A DNA stretch of 20,557 nt, from assembly GCA_020025055.1 (NCBI GenBank), contig JAHHST010000015.1:1-20557 (forward strand), in the 5' to 3' direction. The first letter of the stretch is position 1, and every line of letters begins with the position of its first letter. Shown one piece after another: positions 8,847 through 16,019 of the stretch. The DNA comes from Longicatena sp. (GTDB lineage Bacteria > Bacillota_I > Bacilli_A > Erysipelotrichales > Erysipelotrichaceae). A model generated the notes under the pieces. The model was not told the origin of the DNA, did not search any database, and worked only from the letters and a program-made list of their open reading frames with translations. The translations under genes were made by a program, and so were the position numbers.

Positions 8847-11800
8847 ATGAAAAAAATTAAAAAAATACTTGTGAGTTTAATAGCATTATTTATGGTTATT
8901 TGTTCAGTTGACTTTTCTTTTAATGTAGAAGCATCTGAAGCTAATAATGAAAATGTTGTTATTATGAATGATAGTGAATTTAATTATCACGGAGATGCTG
9001 GTGAATACGGTGGATGGGGGACTGATTCAGGACAATCAGCTTTACATAATGGAGATTCCCATTGGAGCAATCTGCAAGCCGCACCAAAAGATGATAGCAT
9101 TTATTATGAATTTACATTTACTGGTAACAAAGTAGAGTTATATGGTAATAAGGAAAATAAATTTGGAAAAGTTAAAGTGTTTATTGATAATGTTGAAAAA
9201 GGGACATTTGATGGATATGCTGCAAATAAAATTCATAAACAGAAGTTATGGGAAAGTGAAAAATTAAGTAATGATGTACATACTTTAAAGGCAGTATTAA
9301 CAAAAGAAAAAAATTCTGCTTCTGCAGGATATAATACATTGGTTGATTATGCGAAAGTGTACAAATCAGTTGAAACATTGCATGAAGTTACGTTAGAAAA
9401 AGGACAACAATTTACTTTACCAATGTTAACTTCATTAGATTCATTTGAATGGACAAGTGAAAAAAATAATATTGCTACTGTAAAACAAGGTATTGTTACA
9501 GCCGTAGCGGAAGGTGAAACAAAAGTTCTTGCGAAAAATAAGCAAACAAACGTTACAGAAGAATTTGTTATTACTGTTATTCCTGTTTTAAAAGGAACTG
9601 ATACTGGCGATTCATATTATGATGAAGTTTCTATTAACGACAGTGTAAAAGGAACTGGAGAATTACAATTTAACTATCATGGTAATTGGGGTACAGATCA
9701 AGGAATAGATGGTTTATACCAAGGAGATGCTCATTGGAGCGATGTGTCTCAATGGAATAGTAATCCACGTAATCACTATTATACATTTAAGTTTACTGGT
9801 AGAAAAATCGATATTTACGGAAGTTTACAGCCAAAACTAGGAATTTATGATGTTTATATTGATAACATCTTCATGGGAAAAATTGATGCATATGGAAGTA
9901 CACAAAAGAAACAGCATGTGTACTATTCATCACCTGTTTTAGCGGATAAACAACATGAATTAAAAGTAGTTATGACTGGTGAAAAAAATAATAAATCAGA
10001 AGCACCAAGTGGTTTTGTTGACTATGTAAAGGTAACAAAAAATGTACAAAGAATTTATCCTACAGAGGTATCATTGAAAAATAATAATATCGTGTGGGAA
10101 AAAAATATGACGATTACTCCTGAAGTAAGCTATATCCCAGAAAATACAAATCAAAGAAATATTACATGGGAAGTTGACGAAAAAATGATCAAGGTCAATG
10201 AAGATGGAAGTTTAACACCTATTAAAAGTGGAGAGACTTCAATCGTTGCCGTAGCTAAAGGAAAAGCAAATAAAATAATTAAATCTGAACCATTCAAGAT
10301 TACAATTATTGAAGGTTCTAGTTTAGGAAAAGCTGATTTTATTTCAAAAAATAGAAGAGTTGCGGTTGAACGATATGATGAGTATTCAAAACTTGTAAAC
10401 AAGGAATCATCAATGACTGTATGGCAAAACGATGCAGCAAACAATGCAGCAATCTTATTGACAAAAGATCAAGATGTTAAAGCACAAATTTCTGTATCTG
10501 ATTTTACAAATGAATTGGGAGATGTTTTATCAAAAGAAAACGTTGAAGCCAATTTCCAAAAATATGTTAGTACATATGCAGGAAGTAACTGGATTCCAAC
10601 AAATCCACGTCCATTTGACCCACCTATGCCACCTAAAGGACATAGAGTAGATGCACCAGATGTGATTTTTGGAAATGAATTAGATATTCCAGCACATACG
10701 GCACAACCTATTTGGATTAAAGTAAAAACACCAATGGGTACAAAACCTGGTATCTATGAAGGAACAATTACTATTTCATTAAATGATGATGAAAAAATTG
10801 AATTAAAACAAGTTGTAGAAGTTTTAGAAGTATCATTGGATTCAAAAAATGATTATTATTTGAATTTGTGGCAATATCCATATTCAAGTTCTGAATATTA
10901 TAATGTAGAAACATTCTCAGAAGAACACTTAGCTATCGTTAAAAACCAAATGAAACCTTATATGGAAGCAGGAGGAAAAACAGGAACTGCTTCAATTATT
11001 GAAGAACCATGGTATCATCAAACATATTGTGATTATCCATCAATGGTAAAATGGCATAAAAATAATGGTAAGTGGGAATTTGATTATACTGATTTTGATA
11101 AATGGGTATCATTCTTATTGAATGAAATTAAAGTTTCTTATGTAGAATGTTATTCTATTGTTCCATGGGAAAATAGATTACAATTTACAGAAGATGGAGA
11201 AGTTAAAGTACAAACTGCAGCACCTGGAACGGATGAATGGAATGATGCATGGGGACATTTCTTAAAAGACTTTGCGAAACATTTAGATCAAAAAGGGTGG
11301 TTCGATAAGATTATCATCGCAATGGATGAAAGACCAATGGATCAAATGAATGCAGCGCTAAATTTAATTGAAAGTATTCCAAATAAGGATGGACATACAT
11401 TTAAAGTAGGTGGAGCAGTAGGAAGTTATAATAAAGATGTATGGGATCGATTATTTACAGTAACACCTCATATTGGAAATATTAATGGTGGAAATATTCC
11501 ATTAGAAAAAATGCGTCAGCTTGCAGATGAAAGACGTAAAGAAGGGAAATTAACATCAATCTATACAATGATTCATGACTATCCAGGTATGTTCTCATTA
11601 AGTGATCCAGCAGAATCTGCTTGGACAATTTGGTTTGCAGAATACTGTAATACAGATGGATTCTTACGCTGGGCATACGATGCTTGGGTTGAAAATCCAT
11701 TAGAAGATAATGCACACCCTTATTTTGAATCAGGAGATATGTTCTTCGTATATCCTGGAGATTATAAAGGTAAAGATACACAAACAAGAACATCACCTCG

Positions 11801-12677
11801 TTTTGAAATGATGTCTGAAGCAATTAAGGATGTACGTAAATTACGTCAAATGAGTGAATCAAGTGAAGAAATGAATAAGAAAGTCACAAAATTAATTGAT
11901 AGTGTGAAATCATTCTATGGAAAAGGTTATAGTAATGGAATTGGAAGTGCAGGATTTATAACAGCAAGCGAAAAAACAAAATCTAGTTTAGCAGCAGAAG
12001 TAGATAGATTACATCAAGAAACTGTGAAATTGTCTCGTGAATATGAAGCAACTTTATTGAAAAAAGCAGATTATAGTGAATTGAATAAACAAGTTGAAGC
12101 TGCTAATCAAATTGATCGAAATTTATATACACAAGATAGTTTATCTATCATGGATAAAGCTATAGATGCTATTATTTATGATTTAACAAGTGCTAACCAA
12201 GACAAAGTAGATGCAATGGTAAATCAATTAACTAAAGCAATCAATGGTTTAGTTTATAAGAAAGCGGATTATAGTAAAGTAGATGCTGCAATTGAAAAAG
12301 CGGAAACATTGAACAAAGCAGACTATAAAGATTTCTCAAAAGTAGAAGCAACTATAAATGCTGTGGTAAAAGATAAAGATATCACAAAACAAGCAGAAGT
12401 AGATGCAATGGCAGAAGCAATCGAAAAAGCAATTGCAGAGTTAGAAAAAAATCCAAATCTAACTCCAGTTGAGCCAAACAAACCTAGTGTTCCAATGACA
12501 CCATTAAAACCATCTACGCCGGTAGATACAACAAAACCAGAAAAACCAAATCATGTTGATAAAGAAGAAACACCAGCAACGGGAACTTCAACGAATACAG
12601 CATTATTATGGAGCGTAATGTTAGCTGCAGGTGGAATTTTATTGGGATTTGTTGGAAATAGAAAAAAAACAATATAA
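8847..12677 (+). CDS. Secreted, wall-anchored GH123/DUF4091 glycosidase (beta-N-acetylgalactosaminidase type)
   Basis: A 1276-residue surface enzyme predicted to release terminal beta-linked GalNAc. The start ATG has AGGAGA 9 bases upstream. Residues 1-30 are a signal peptide. Two copies of an unassigned beta-sandwich (about 44-173 and 274-398) share NYHG-x-WGTD-x-G, GD-x-HWS, F-x-FTG and VDY-x-KV, and are probably glycan-binding. Each copy is followed by an Ig-like (Big_2-type) domain (about 178-246 and 403-488). The catalytic part (about 495-1000) has an N-terminal beta-sandwich ending near 660 and a barrel in which IIIAMDERP (822-830) carries the adjacent D827-E828. GH123 enzymes use an Asp-Glu pair in substrate-assisted catalysis. 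Two FIVAR-like helical repeats opening with KKADYS (about 1072-1136 and 1138-1200), a Pro-rich spacer, TPATG (1242-1246), a membrane segment and an NRKK tail follow. Transcribed alone; it complements the two neighbouring hexosaminidases. Confidence 0.88.
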   Translation: MKKIKKILVSLIALFMVICSVDFSFNVEASEANNENVVIMNDSEFNYHGDAGEYGGWGTDSGQSALHNGDSHWSNLQAAPKDDSIYYEFTFTGNKVELYGNKENKFGKVKVFIDNVEKGTFDGYAANKIHKQKLWESEKLSNDVHTLKAVLTKEKNSASAGYNTLVDYAKVYKSVETLHEVTLEKGQQFTLPMLTSLDSFEWTSEKNNIATVKQGIVTAVAEGETKVLAKNKQTNVTEEFVITVIPVLKGTDTGDSYYDEVSINDSVKGTGELQFNYHGNWGTDQGIDGLYQGDAHWSDVSQWNSNPRNHYYTFKFTGRKIDIYGSLQPKLGIYDVYIDNIFMGKIDAYGSTQKKQHVYYSSPVLADKQHELKVVMTGEKNNKSEAPSGFVDYVKVTKNVQRIYPTEVSLKNNNIVWEKNMTITPEVSYIPENTNQRNITWEVDEKMIKVNEDGSLTPIKSGETSIVAVAKGKANKIIKSEPFKITIIEGSSLGKADFISKNRRVAVERYDEYSKLVNKESSMTVWQNDAANNAAILLTKDQDVKAQISVSDFTNELGDVLSKENVEANFQKYVSTYAGSNWIPTNPRPFDPPMPPKGHRVDAPDVIFGNELDIPAHTAQPIWIKVKTPMGTKPGIYEGTITISLNDDEKIELKQVVEVLEVSLDSKNDYYLNLWQYPYSSSEYYNVETFSEEHLAIVKNQMKPYMEAGGKTGTASIIEEPWYHQTYCDYPSMVKWHKNNGKWEFDYTDFDKWVSFLLNEIKVSYVECYSIVPWENRLQFTEDGEVKVQTAAPGTDEWNDAWGHFLKDFAKHLDQKGWFDKIIIAMDERPMDQMNAALNLIESIPNKDGHTFKVGGAVGSYNKDVWDRLFTVTPHIGNINGGNIPLEKMRQLADERRKEGKLTSIYTMIHDYPGMFSLSDPAESAWTIWFAEYCNTDGFLRWAYDAWVENPLEDNAHPYFESGDMFFVYPGDYKGKDTQTRTSPRFEMMSEAIKDVRKLRQMSESSEEMNKKVTKLIDSVKSFYGKGYSNGIGSAGFITASEKTKSSLAAEVDRLHQETVKLSREYEATLLKKADYSELNKQVEAANQIDRNLYTQDSLSIMDKAIDAIIYDLTSANQDKVDAMVNQLTKAINGLVYKKADYSKVDAAIEKAETLNKADYKDFSKVEATINAVVKDKDITKQAEVDAMAEAIEKAIAELEKNPNLTPVEPNKPSVPMTPLKPSTPVDTTKPEKPNHVDKEETPATGTSTNTALLWSVMLAAGGILLGFVGNRKKTI

Positions 12678-12693
12678 ACTATAAGTAAGAGAT

Positions 12694-12730
12694 AAAAGGT
12701 TATTGTTTGAAAGGACAATAGCCTTTTACT
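12694..12730 (+). terminator. Terminator of the GH123 gene
   Basis: AAAAGGTTATTGT (12694-12706) pairs with ACAATAGCCTTTT (12715-12727), 13 bp with one G-U pair and an 8-base loop, 16 bases after the stop codon. The T-run is short (TTTT then ACTAATTTT), so termination may be partial. Confidence 0.75.
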
Positions 12731-12777
12731 AATTTTAATGTATTGATTTTGGATTGTTGATAAATGCTAAGATATAG

Positions 12778-12813
12778 ATTGAAAGATATACAGTGTGGTG
12801 CTATACTTTCAAT
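12778..12813. repeat. Inverted repeat framing the metal-GTPase promoter
   Basis: ATTGAAAG (12778-12785) is repeated inverted as CTTTCAAT (12806-12813), with TATA next to both inner ends. The left arm contains the -35 box and the right arm reaches the transcription start, so it may be an operator. It does not resemble the usual Bacillota Zur box. Confidence 0.5.
12779..12807 (+). promoter_or_regulatory. Promoter of the metal-GTPase operon
   Basis: TTGAAA (12779-12784), 17-base spacer, TATACT (12802-12807) with TGC just before it (extended -10). The expected transcription start, near 12814, rules out any start codon upstream of the ATG at 12847. Confidence 0.75.
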
Positions 12814-12846
12814 GGTAATTTAAAAAAGAAAGAAGGACATGATTAT

Positions 12847-13926
12847 ATGATAAAAATAGATATTATTTCAGGTTTTTTAGGAGCAGGAAAAACAACTTTA
12901 ATTAAAAAATTAATTAAAGATGAATTACATAAAGAAAAAGTAGTGTTAATTGAAAATGAGTTTGGAGAAATTGGAATTGATGGTGGATTTTTACAAGATG
13001 CAGGTATCGAAATTCGCGAAATGAATTCAGGATGTATTTGCTGCTCATTAGTTGGTGATTTTAGAGAGTCATTAATAAAGGTGATTGATGAATATGAACC
13101 AGAAAGAATTATTATTGAACCAAGTGGAGTTGGTAAATTATCTGATGTAATTGCTGCAGTAAAAGATGTTGCGGTTGAAAAACATGCAAAAATGAATAGT
13201 TTTACAACTGTTGCAGATGCAATGAAATGTAATATGTATATGAAAAATTTTGGAGAATTCTTTAACAATCAAATTGAAAATGCAAATACGATTGTATTGA
13301 GTCGCACACAAAAATTAAATGAAGATAAATTACATGCTGTTGTACATGCAATCAAACATCATAATGCAGATGCAACAATTATTACAACTCCATGGGATCA
13401 ACTAGATGGAAAAGATATTTTAGAAGCAATGGAACAATCTGATATTCTTGAAAAAGAAATGCTTGAAGAAAGTGGAGTTTGTGATGTATGCGGTCATCAG
13501 CATCATCATGATGAACATGAACATTGCCATCATGAACATGAACATTGCCATCATGAACATCATCACGAACATGAACACTGTCATCATGAACATCATGATG
13601 AACATGAGTGTTGTTGTGGACATGATCATCACCATCATCACCACGCAGATGATGTATTTACTAGCATGGGAATGGAAACAGTAAATAAATTTAGTGAAGA
13701 AGAGTTAAAAGATATTTTAGAACAATTATCTAACAAAGATAAATTTGGAACTATTTTACGCGCAAAAGGAATGTTAGAAAGTATTGATGGAGAATGGTTA
13801 TATTTTGATATGGTTCCTGAAGAATGTGAAATACGTAAAGGAAAACCAACATATACAGGAAGATTCTGTGTAATTGGTTCTAGTATGAATGAAGACGCAA
13901 TTAAAGAAGCGTTTCATATAGCATAG
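12847..13926 (+). CDS. G3E-family (CobW/COG0523) metal GTPase with His-rich metal-binding stretch
   Basis: A 359-residue cytoplasmic GTPase of the COG0523 metallochaperone family, members of which deliver zinc or another metal to target enzymes. The start ATG at 12847 is chosen because AGAAGG lies 10 bases upstream and the promoter begins transcription after a possible earlier in-frame ATG at 12793. Visible motifs: P-loop GFLGAGKT (9-16), ENEFGEIGIDGGFL, the family hallmark GCICC (C63, C65, C66) that binds metal, IIEPSGVGK, and SRTQ in place of the usual NKxD (about 152). CDVCGH (212-217) opens an insert with about 29 histidines in 50 residues plus several Cys and Glu. The CobW C-terminal domain follows, from about 271. 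The second GTPase starts 10 bases after its stop, so the two form an operon. Zinc is the likeliest metal, by family; nickel or cobalt are possible. Confidence 0.93.
   Translation: MIKIDIISGFLGAGKTTLIKKLIKDELHKEKVVLIENEFGEIGIDGGFLQDAGIEIREMNSGCICCSLVGDFRESLIKVIDEYEPERIIIEPSGVGKLSDVIAAVKDVAVEKHAKMNSFTTVADAMKCNMYMKNFGEFFNNQIENANTIVLSRTQKLNEDKLHAVVHAIKHHNADATIITTPWDQLDGKDILEAMEQSDILEKEMLEESGVCDVCGHQHHHDEHEHCHHEHEHCHHEHHHEHEHCHHEHHDEHECCCGHDHHHHHHADDVFTSMGMETVNKFSEEELKDILEQLSNKDKFGTILRAKGMLESIDGEWLYFDMVPEECEIRKGKPTYTGRFCVIGSSMNEDAIKEAFHIA
13513..13587 (+). repeat. Short tandem repeat coding the His-rich stretch
   Basis: A 21-base unit starting GAACATGAACATTGC occurs exactly twice in tandem (13513-13533, 13534-13554), with a degenerate third copy at 13567-13587. 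Each unit codes Glu-His-Glu-His-Cys-His-His. Being in phase, changes in copy number would lengthen or shorten the metal-binding stretch without a frameshift. Confidence 0.85.
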
Positions 13927-13936
13927 GAGTTAATAT

Positions 13937-14887
13937 ATGAGAACAGTACCTGTTTATTTATTTACTGGATTTTTAGAAAGTGGAAAAACTTCTTTTATTC
14001 GTGATACTTTAAGAGATCCAGGTTTTCGTGAAAATGACAAGACATTGTTGATTGTTTGTGAAGAAGGAATGGAAGAATATGATGAACAATTCCAACATGA
14101 AACAAACACTGCAATTGTCAGTGTTGATTGTATGGAAGATTTGACATATGATTTTTTGAAAACTTGTCATAAAGTGACTAAACCAGATCGTGTTATGATT
14201 GAATTTAATGGTATGTGGAATTTGACAAATTTTTTAGATACCGTTGAATTTCCAAGTTCTTGGTTATTAGTTCAAATTTTATCTACTGTAGATGCATCTA
14301 CATTTGAAATGTATTTAACAAATATGCGTTCAATCTTATTTGAACAGTTGATTCATTCAGAAACAATTGTGTTTAATCGTTGTGATGAAAATACAGATAA
14401 GCTGTATTTAAGAAATAACATAAAAGCAATGAATAAAGGTGCACAACTTATTTATGAAACAGTAGATGGTGAAATTGTTGATTTAGGTGATGATGAGATG
14501 CCTTTTGATATGAATGCAGAAGTAATTGAAATTCAGGATGATGATTATGGATTGTGGTATATGGATGCAACAGAACATCCTGAAAAATATGATGGAAAAA
14601 CAATTGAAATAAAGGGTAAGGTAATTGCAAATAAGATTGATGGAATGAAACATGCATTTATTGTTGGAAGATATGCAATGGTGTGTTGTGCAGATGATAC
14701 TTCTTTAATTGGATTGTTAGTACATTATGATGATTCTAATAGTTTGAATGTAAATGATTGGGTTCATGTAAAAGCAAAGGTACGTGTTGAATTTGATGAA
14801 GAGTATAATGGAAATGTACCGATTTTATATGCTGAAAATGTAGCATTAACAGATGCTTTAGACGATGAACTTGTATATTTTAATTAA
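13937..14887 (+). CDS. G3E-like GTPase fused to a YcgQ/TIGR03943-type C-terminal domain
   Basis: A 316-residue protein in two parts. Residues 1-190 are a CobW/COG0523-like GTPase domain: P-loop GFLESGKT (11-18), a Walker B-like MIEFNG (87-92) and FNRCD (146-150) in the place of NKxD. The C-x-C-C hallmark of the upstream protein is absent (SVDCMED at 62-68). Residues 205-305 resemble the C-terminal domain of YcgQ-type proteins (TIGR03943/DUF1980): HPEKYDGKTIEIKGKV, then FIVGRYAMVCCADD (241-254, with C250-C251), GLLVHY, DWVHVKAKV and VPILYAENV, a likely OB-like beta fold. YcgQ with its permease partner YcgR is Zur-regulated in Bacillus subtilis, which points to zinc. AGGAG overlaps the stop codon of the upstream gene, implying co-expression. 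No YcgR-like permease is in the window. A metal-handling role is inferred; the exact function is unknown. Confidence 0.8.
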   Translation: MRTVPVYLFTGFLESGKTSFIRDTLRDPGFRENDKTLLIVCEEGMEEYDEQFQHETNTAIVSVDCMEDLTYDFLKTCHKVTKPDRVMIEFNGMWNLTNFLDTVEFPSSWLLVQILSTVDASTFEMYLTNMRSILFEQLIHSETIVFNRCDENTDKLYLRNNIKAMNKGAQLIYETVDGEIVDLGDDEMPFDMNAEVIEIQDDDYGLWYMDATEHPEKYDGKTIEIKGKVIANKIDGMKHAFIVGRYAMVCCADDTSLIGLLVHYDDSNSLNVNDWVHVKAKVRVEFDEEYNGNVPILYAENVALTDALDDELVYFN

Positions 14888-14902
14888 ATATTAGAAATCT
14901 AA

Positions 14903-14936
14903 TTGTTATTTTCTTATTTTGTAGTATATTTATAAT
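14903..14936 (+). promoter_or_regulatory. Possible mreB promoter
   Basis: TTGTTA (14903-14908) with TATATT (14925-14930) at 16 bases. A TATAAT lies immediately after, at 14931-14936, without a matching -35. No clear terminator separates this from the GTPase operon, so read-through is also possible. Confidence 0.4.
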
Positions 14937-14971
14937 GGTTGTGTATCGTAAATAGGGAAGGAGATGTTTTT

Positions 14972-15943
14972 GTGGTAAGAAAAATAGGAATTGATTTAGG
15001 TACAACAAATTTATTGATTTGTGTAGATAATAAAGGAGTTATTGTTGATGAACCAGCTGTGATTACTGTAGATGCGGCTACGAAGAAATGTATTGCAGCA
15101 GGTGCAAATGCGAGAGATATGTTAGGACGTACTCCAAAAAATTTGATTTGTGTTCGTCCGTTAAAAGATGGTGTAGTAGCTGATTTTGAAGCAACAGAAA
15201 TGATGCTGAATTATTTCTTTAAAGAATGTGATTTAAAAGGAATGTTTAAAAAACCAGTAATTTTAATTTGTCATCCAACAAAGATTACTTCTGTAGAGAA
15301 GAATGCAATTCGTGATTGTGCATATCGTGCTGGAGCTAAAAAAGTATATTTAGAGGAAGAACCAAAAGTGGCTGCATTAGGTGCAGGTCTTGAAATTGGT
15401 AAAGCTAGTGGAAACATGGTTTTAGATATCGGTGGTGGAACAAGTGATATTGCGGTGCTATCTTTAGGTGATATAGTATGTTCTACTTCAATTAAAACAG
15501 CAGGTAATCGCTTTACACATGACATTATTGAAAACGTGCGTTCTCAACGTAAAATGTATATTGGTGAACAAACTGCTGAGGAAATTAAGAAAAAAATTGG
15601 AAATGCATTAGTTTTAGATGAACCAGAAACAATTACGGTTAGTGGACGTGATGTAGAAACAGGTTTACCTCATGCAATTGAAATTAATAGTAATGAAGTT
15701 GAGAGTTATATACATAACAGTTTACGTGAAATTGTTCATGCAACAAAAACAATTTTAGAAGTGACACCACCAGAACTTGCTGCAGATATTGTGCAACATG
15801 GTTTAGTTATGACAGGTGGAGGATCTTTGTTGAAAAATATCGATGTATTAATGCGTGAAGAATTACAAATACCAGTATATGTAGCAGATAATGCATTACG
15901 CTGTGTAGTTGATGGGTGTACGGCAATGTTAGAAAACTTATAA
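14972..15943 (+). CDS. mreB: MreB/Mbl-family bacterial actin
   Basis: A 323-residue actin-like ATPase that forms membrane-bound filaments directing side-wall synthesis in rod-shaped cells. A GTG start at 14972 is preferred: AAGGAG lies 8 bases upstream and the protein then begins VVRKIGIDLGTTN as MreB proteins do. A TTG 33 bases earlier has no ribosome-binding site. Nucleotide-site motifs are intact: phosphate-1 IDLGTTN, phosphate-2 LDIGGGTSDIAVLSLG and the adenosine motif MTGGGSLL near the C-terminus; the conserved EEPKVAALGAG is also present. No mreC, mreD or other shape gene is next to it, so it may be Mbl- or MreBH-like rather than the MreB of an mreBCD operon. A terminator follows directly. 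Confidence 0.95.
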   Translation: MVRKIGIDLGTTNLLICVDNKGVIVDEPAVITVDAATKKCIAAGANARDMLGRTPKNLICVRPLKDGVVADFEATEMMLNYFFKECDLKGMFKKPVILICHPTKITSVEKNAIRDCAYRAGAKKVYLEEEPKVAALGAGLEIGKASGNMVLDIGGGTSDIAVLSLGDIVCSTSIKTAGNRFTHDIIENVRSQRKMYIGEQTAEEIKKKIGNALVLDEPETITVSGRDVETGLPHAIEINSNEVESYIHNSLREIVHATKTILEVTPPELAADIVQHGLVMTGGGSLLKNIDVLMREELQIPVYVADNALRCVVDGCTAMLENL

Positions 15944-15948
15944 AGTTT

Positions 15949-15973
15949 AAAGGGGAGATTCTCCTCTTTTTTA
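15949..15973 (+). terminator. Rho-independent terminator of mreB
   Basis: AAAGGGGAG (15949-15957), loop ATT, CTCCTCTTT (15961-15969) followed by more T. A 9-bp stem with one G-U pair, 5 bases after the stop codon. Confidence 0.88.
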
Positions 15974-15983
15974 GTTATTATAA

Positions 15984-16013
15984 TTGCGAACTTTAGATAA
16001 AATGATATATACT
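15984..16013 (+). promoter_or_regulatory. Probable mutY promoter
   Basis: TTGCGA (15984-15989), 18-base spacer, TATACT (16008-16013). It lies just after the mreB terminator. The expected transcription start falls at or near the A of the ATG at 16020. Confidence 0.5.
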
Positions 16014-16019
16014 ATACCT

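Noticed and set aside
12793..12846. Longer N-terminus of the first metal GTPase (start MWCYTF)
   Set aside because: The promoter -10 box is at 12802-12807, so this ATG is not transcribed. ATG 12847 has the ribosome-binding site and the usual family start.
12678..12846. Zur box before the metal-GTPase operon
   Set aside because: No sequence like TCGTAATnATTACGA is present. The inverted repeat there has a different sequence.
13420..13684. Met/Ile-rich frames on both strands across the His-rich repeat
   Set aside because: They are shadows of the CAT/CAC/GAA repeat codons in the metal GTPase gene, with no start signals.
14891..14905. Hairpin ATTAG-AAAT-CTAAT after the second GTPase as a terminator
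   Set aside because: The stem is only 5 A+T-rich bp and is not followed by a continuous T-run, so termination is unlikely.
14939..14971. Longer N-terminus of MreB from a TTG codon
   Set aside because: No ribosome-binding site. The GTG at 14972 has AAGGAG at ideal spacing and gives the normal MreB start.
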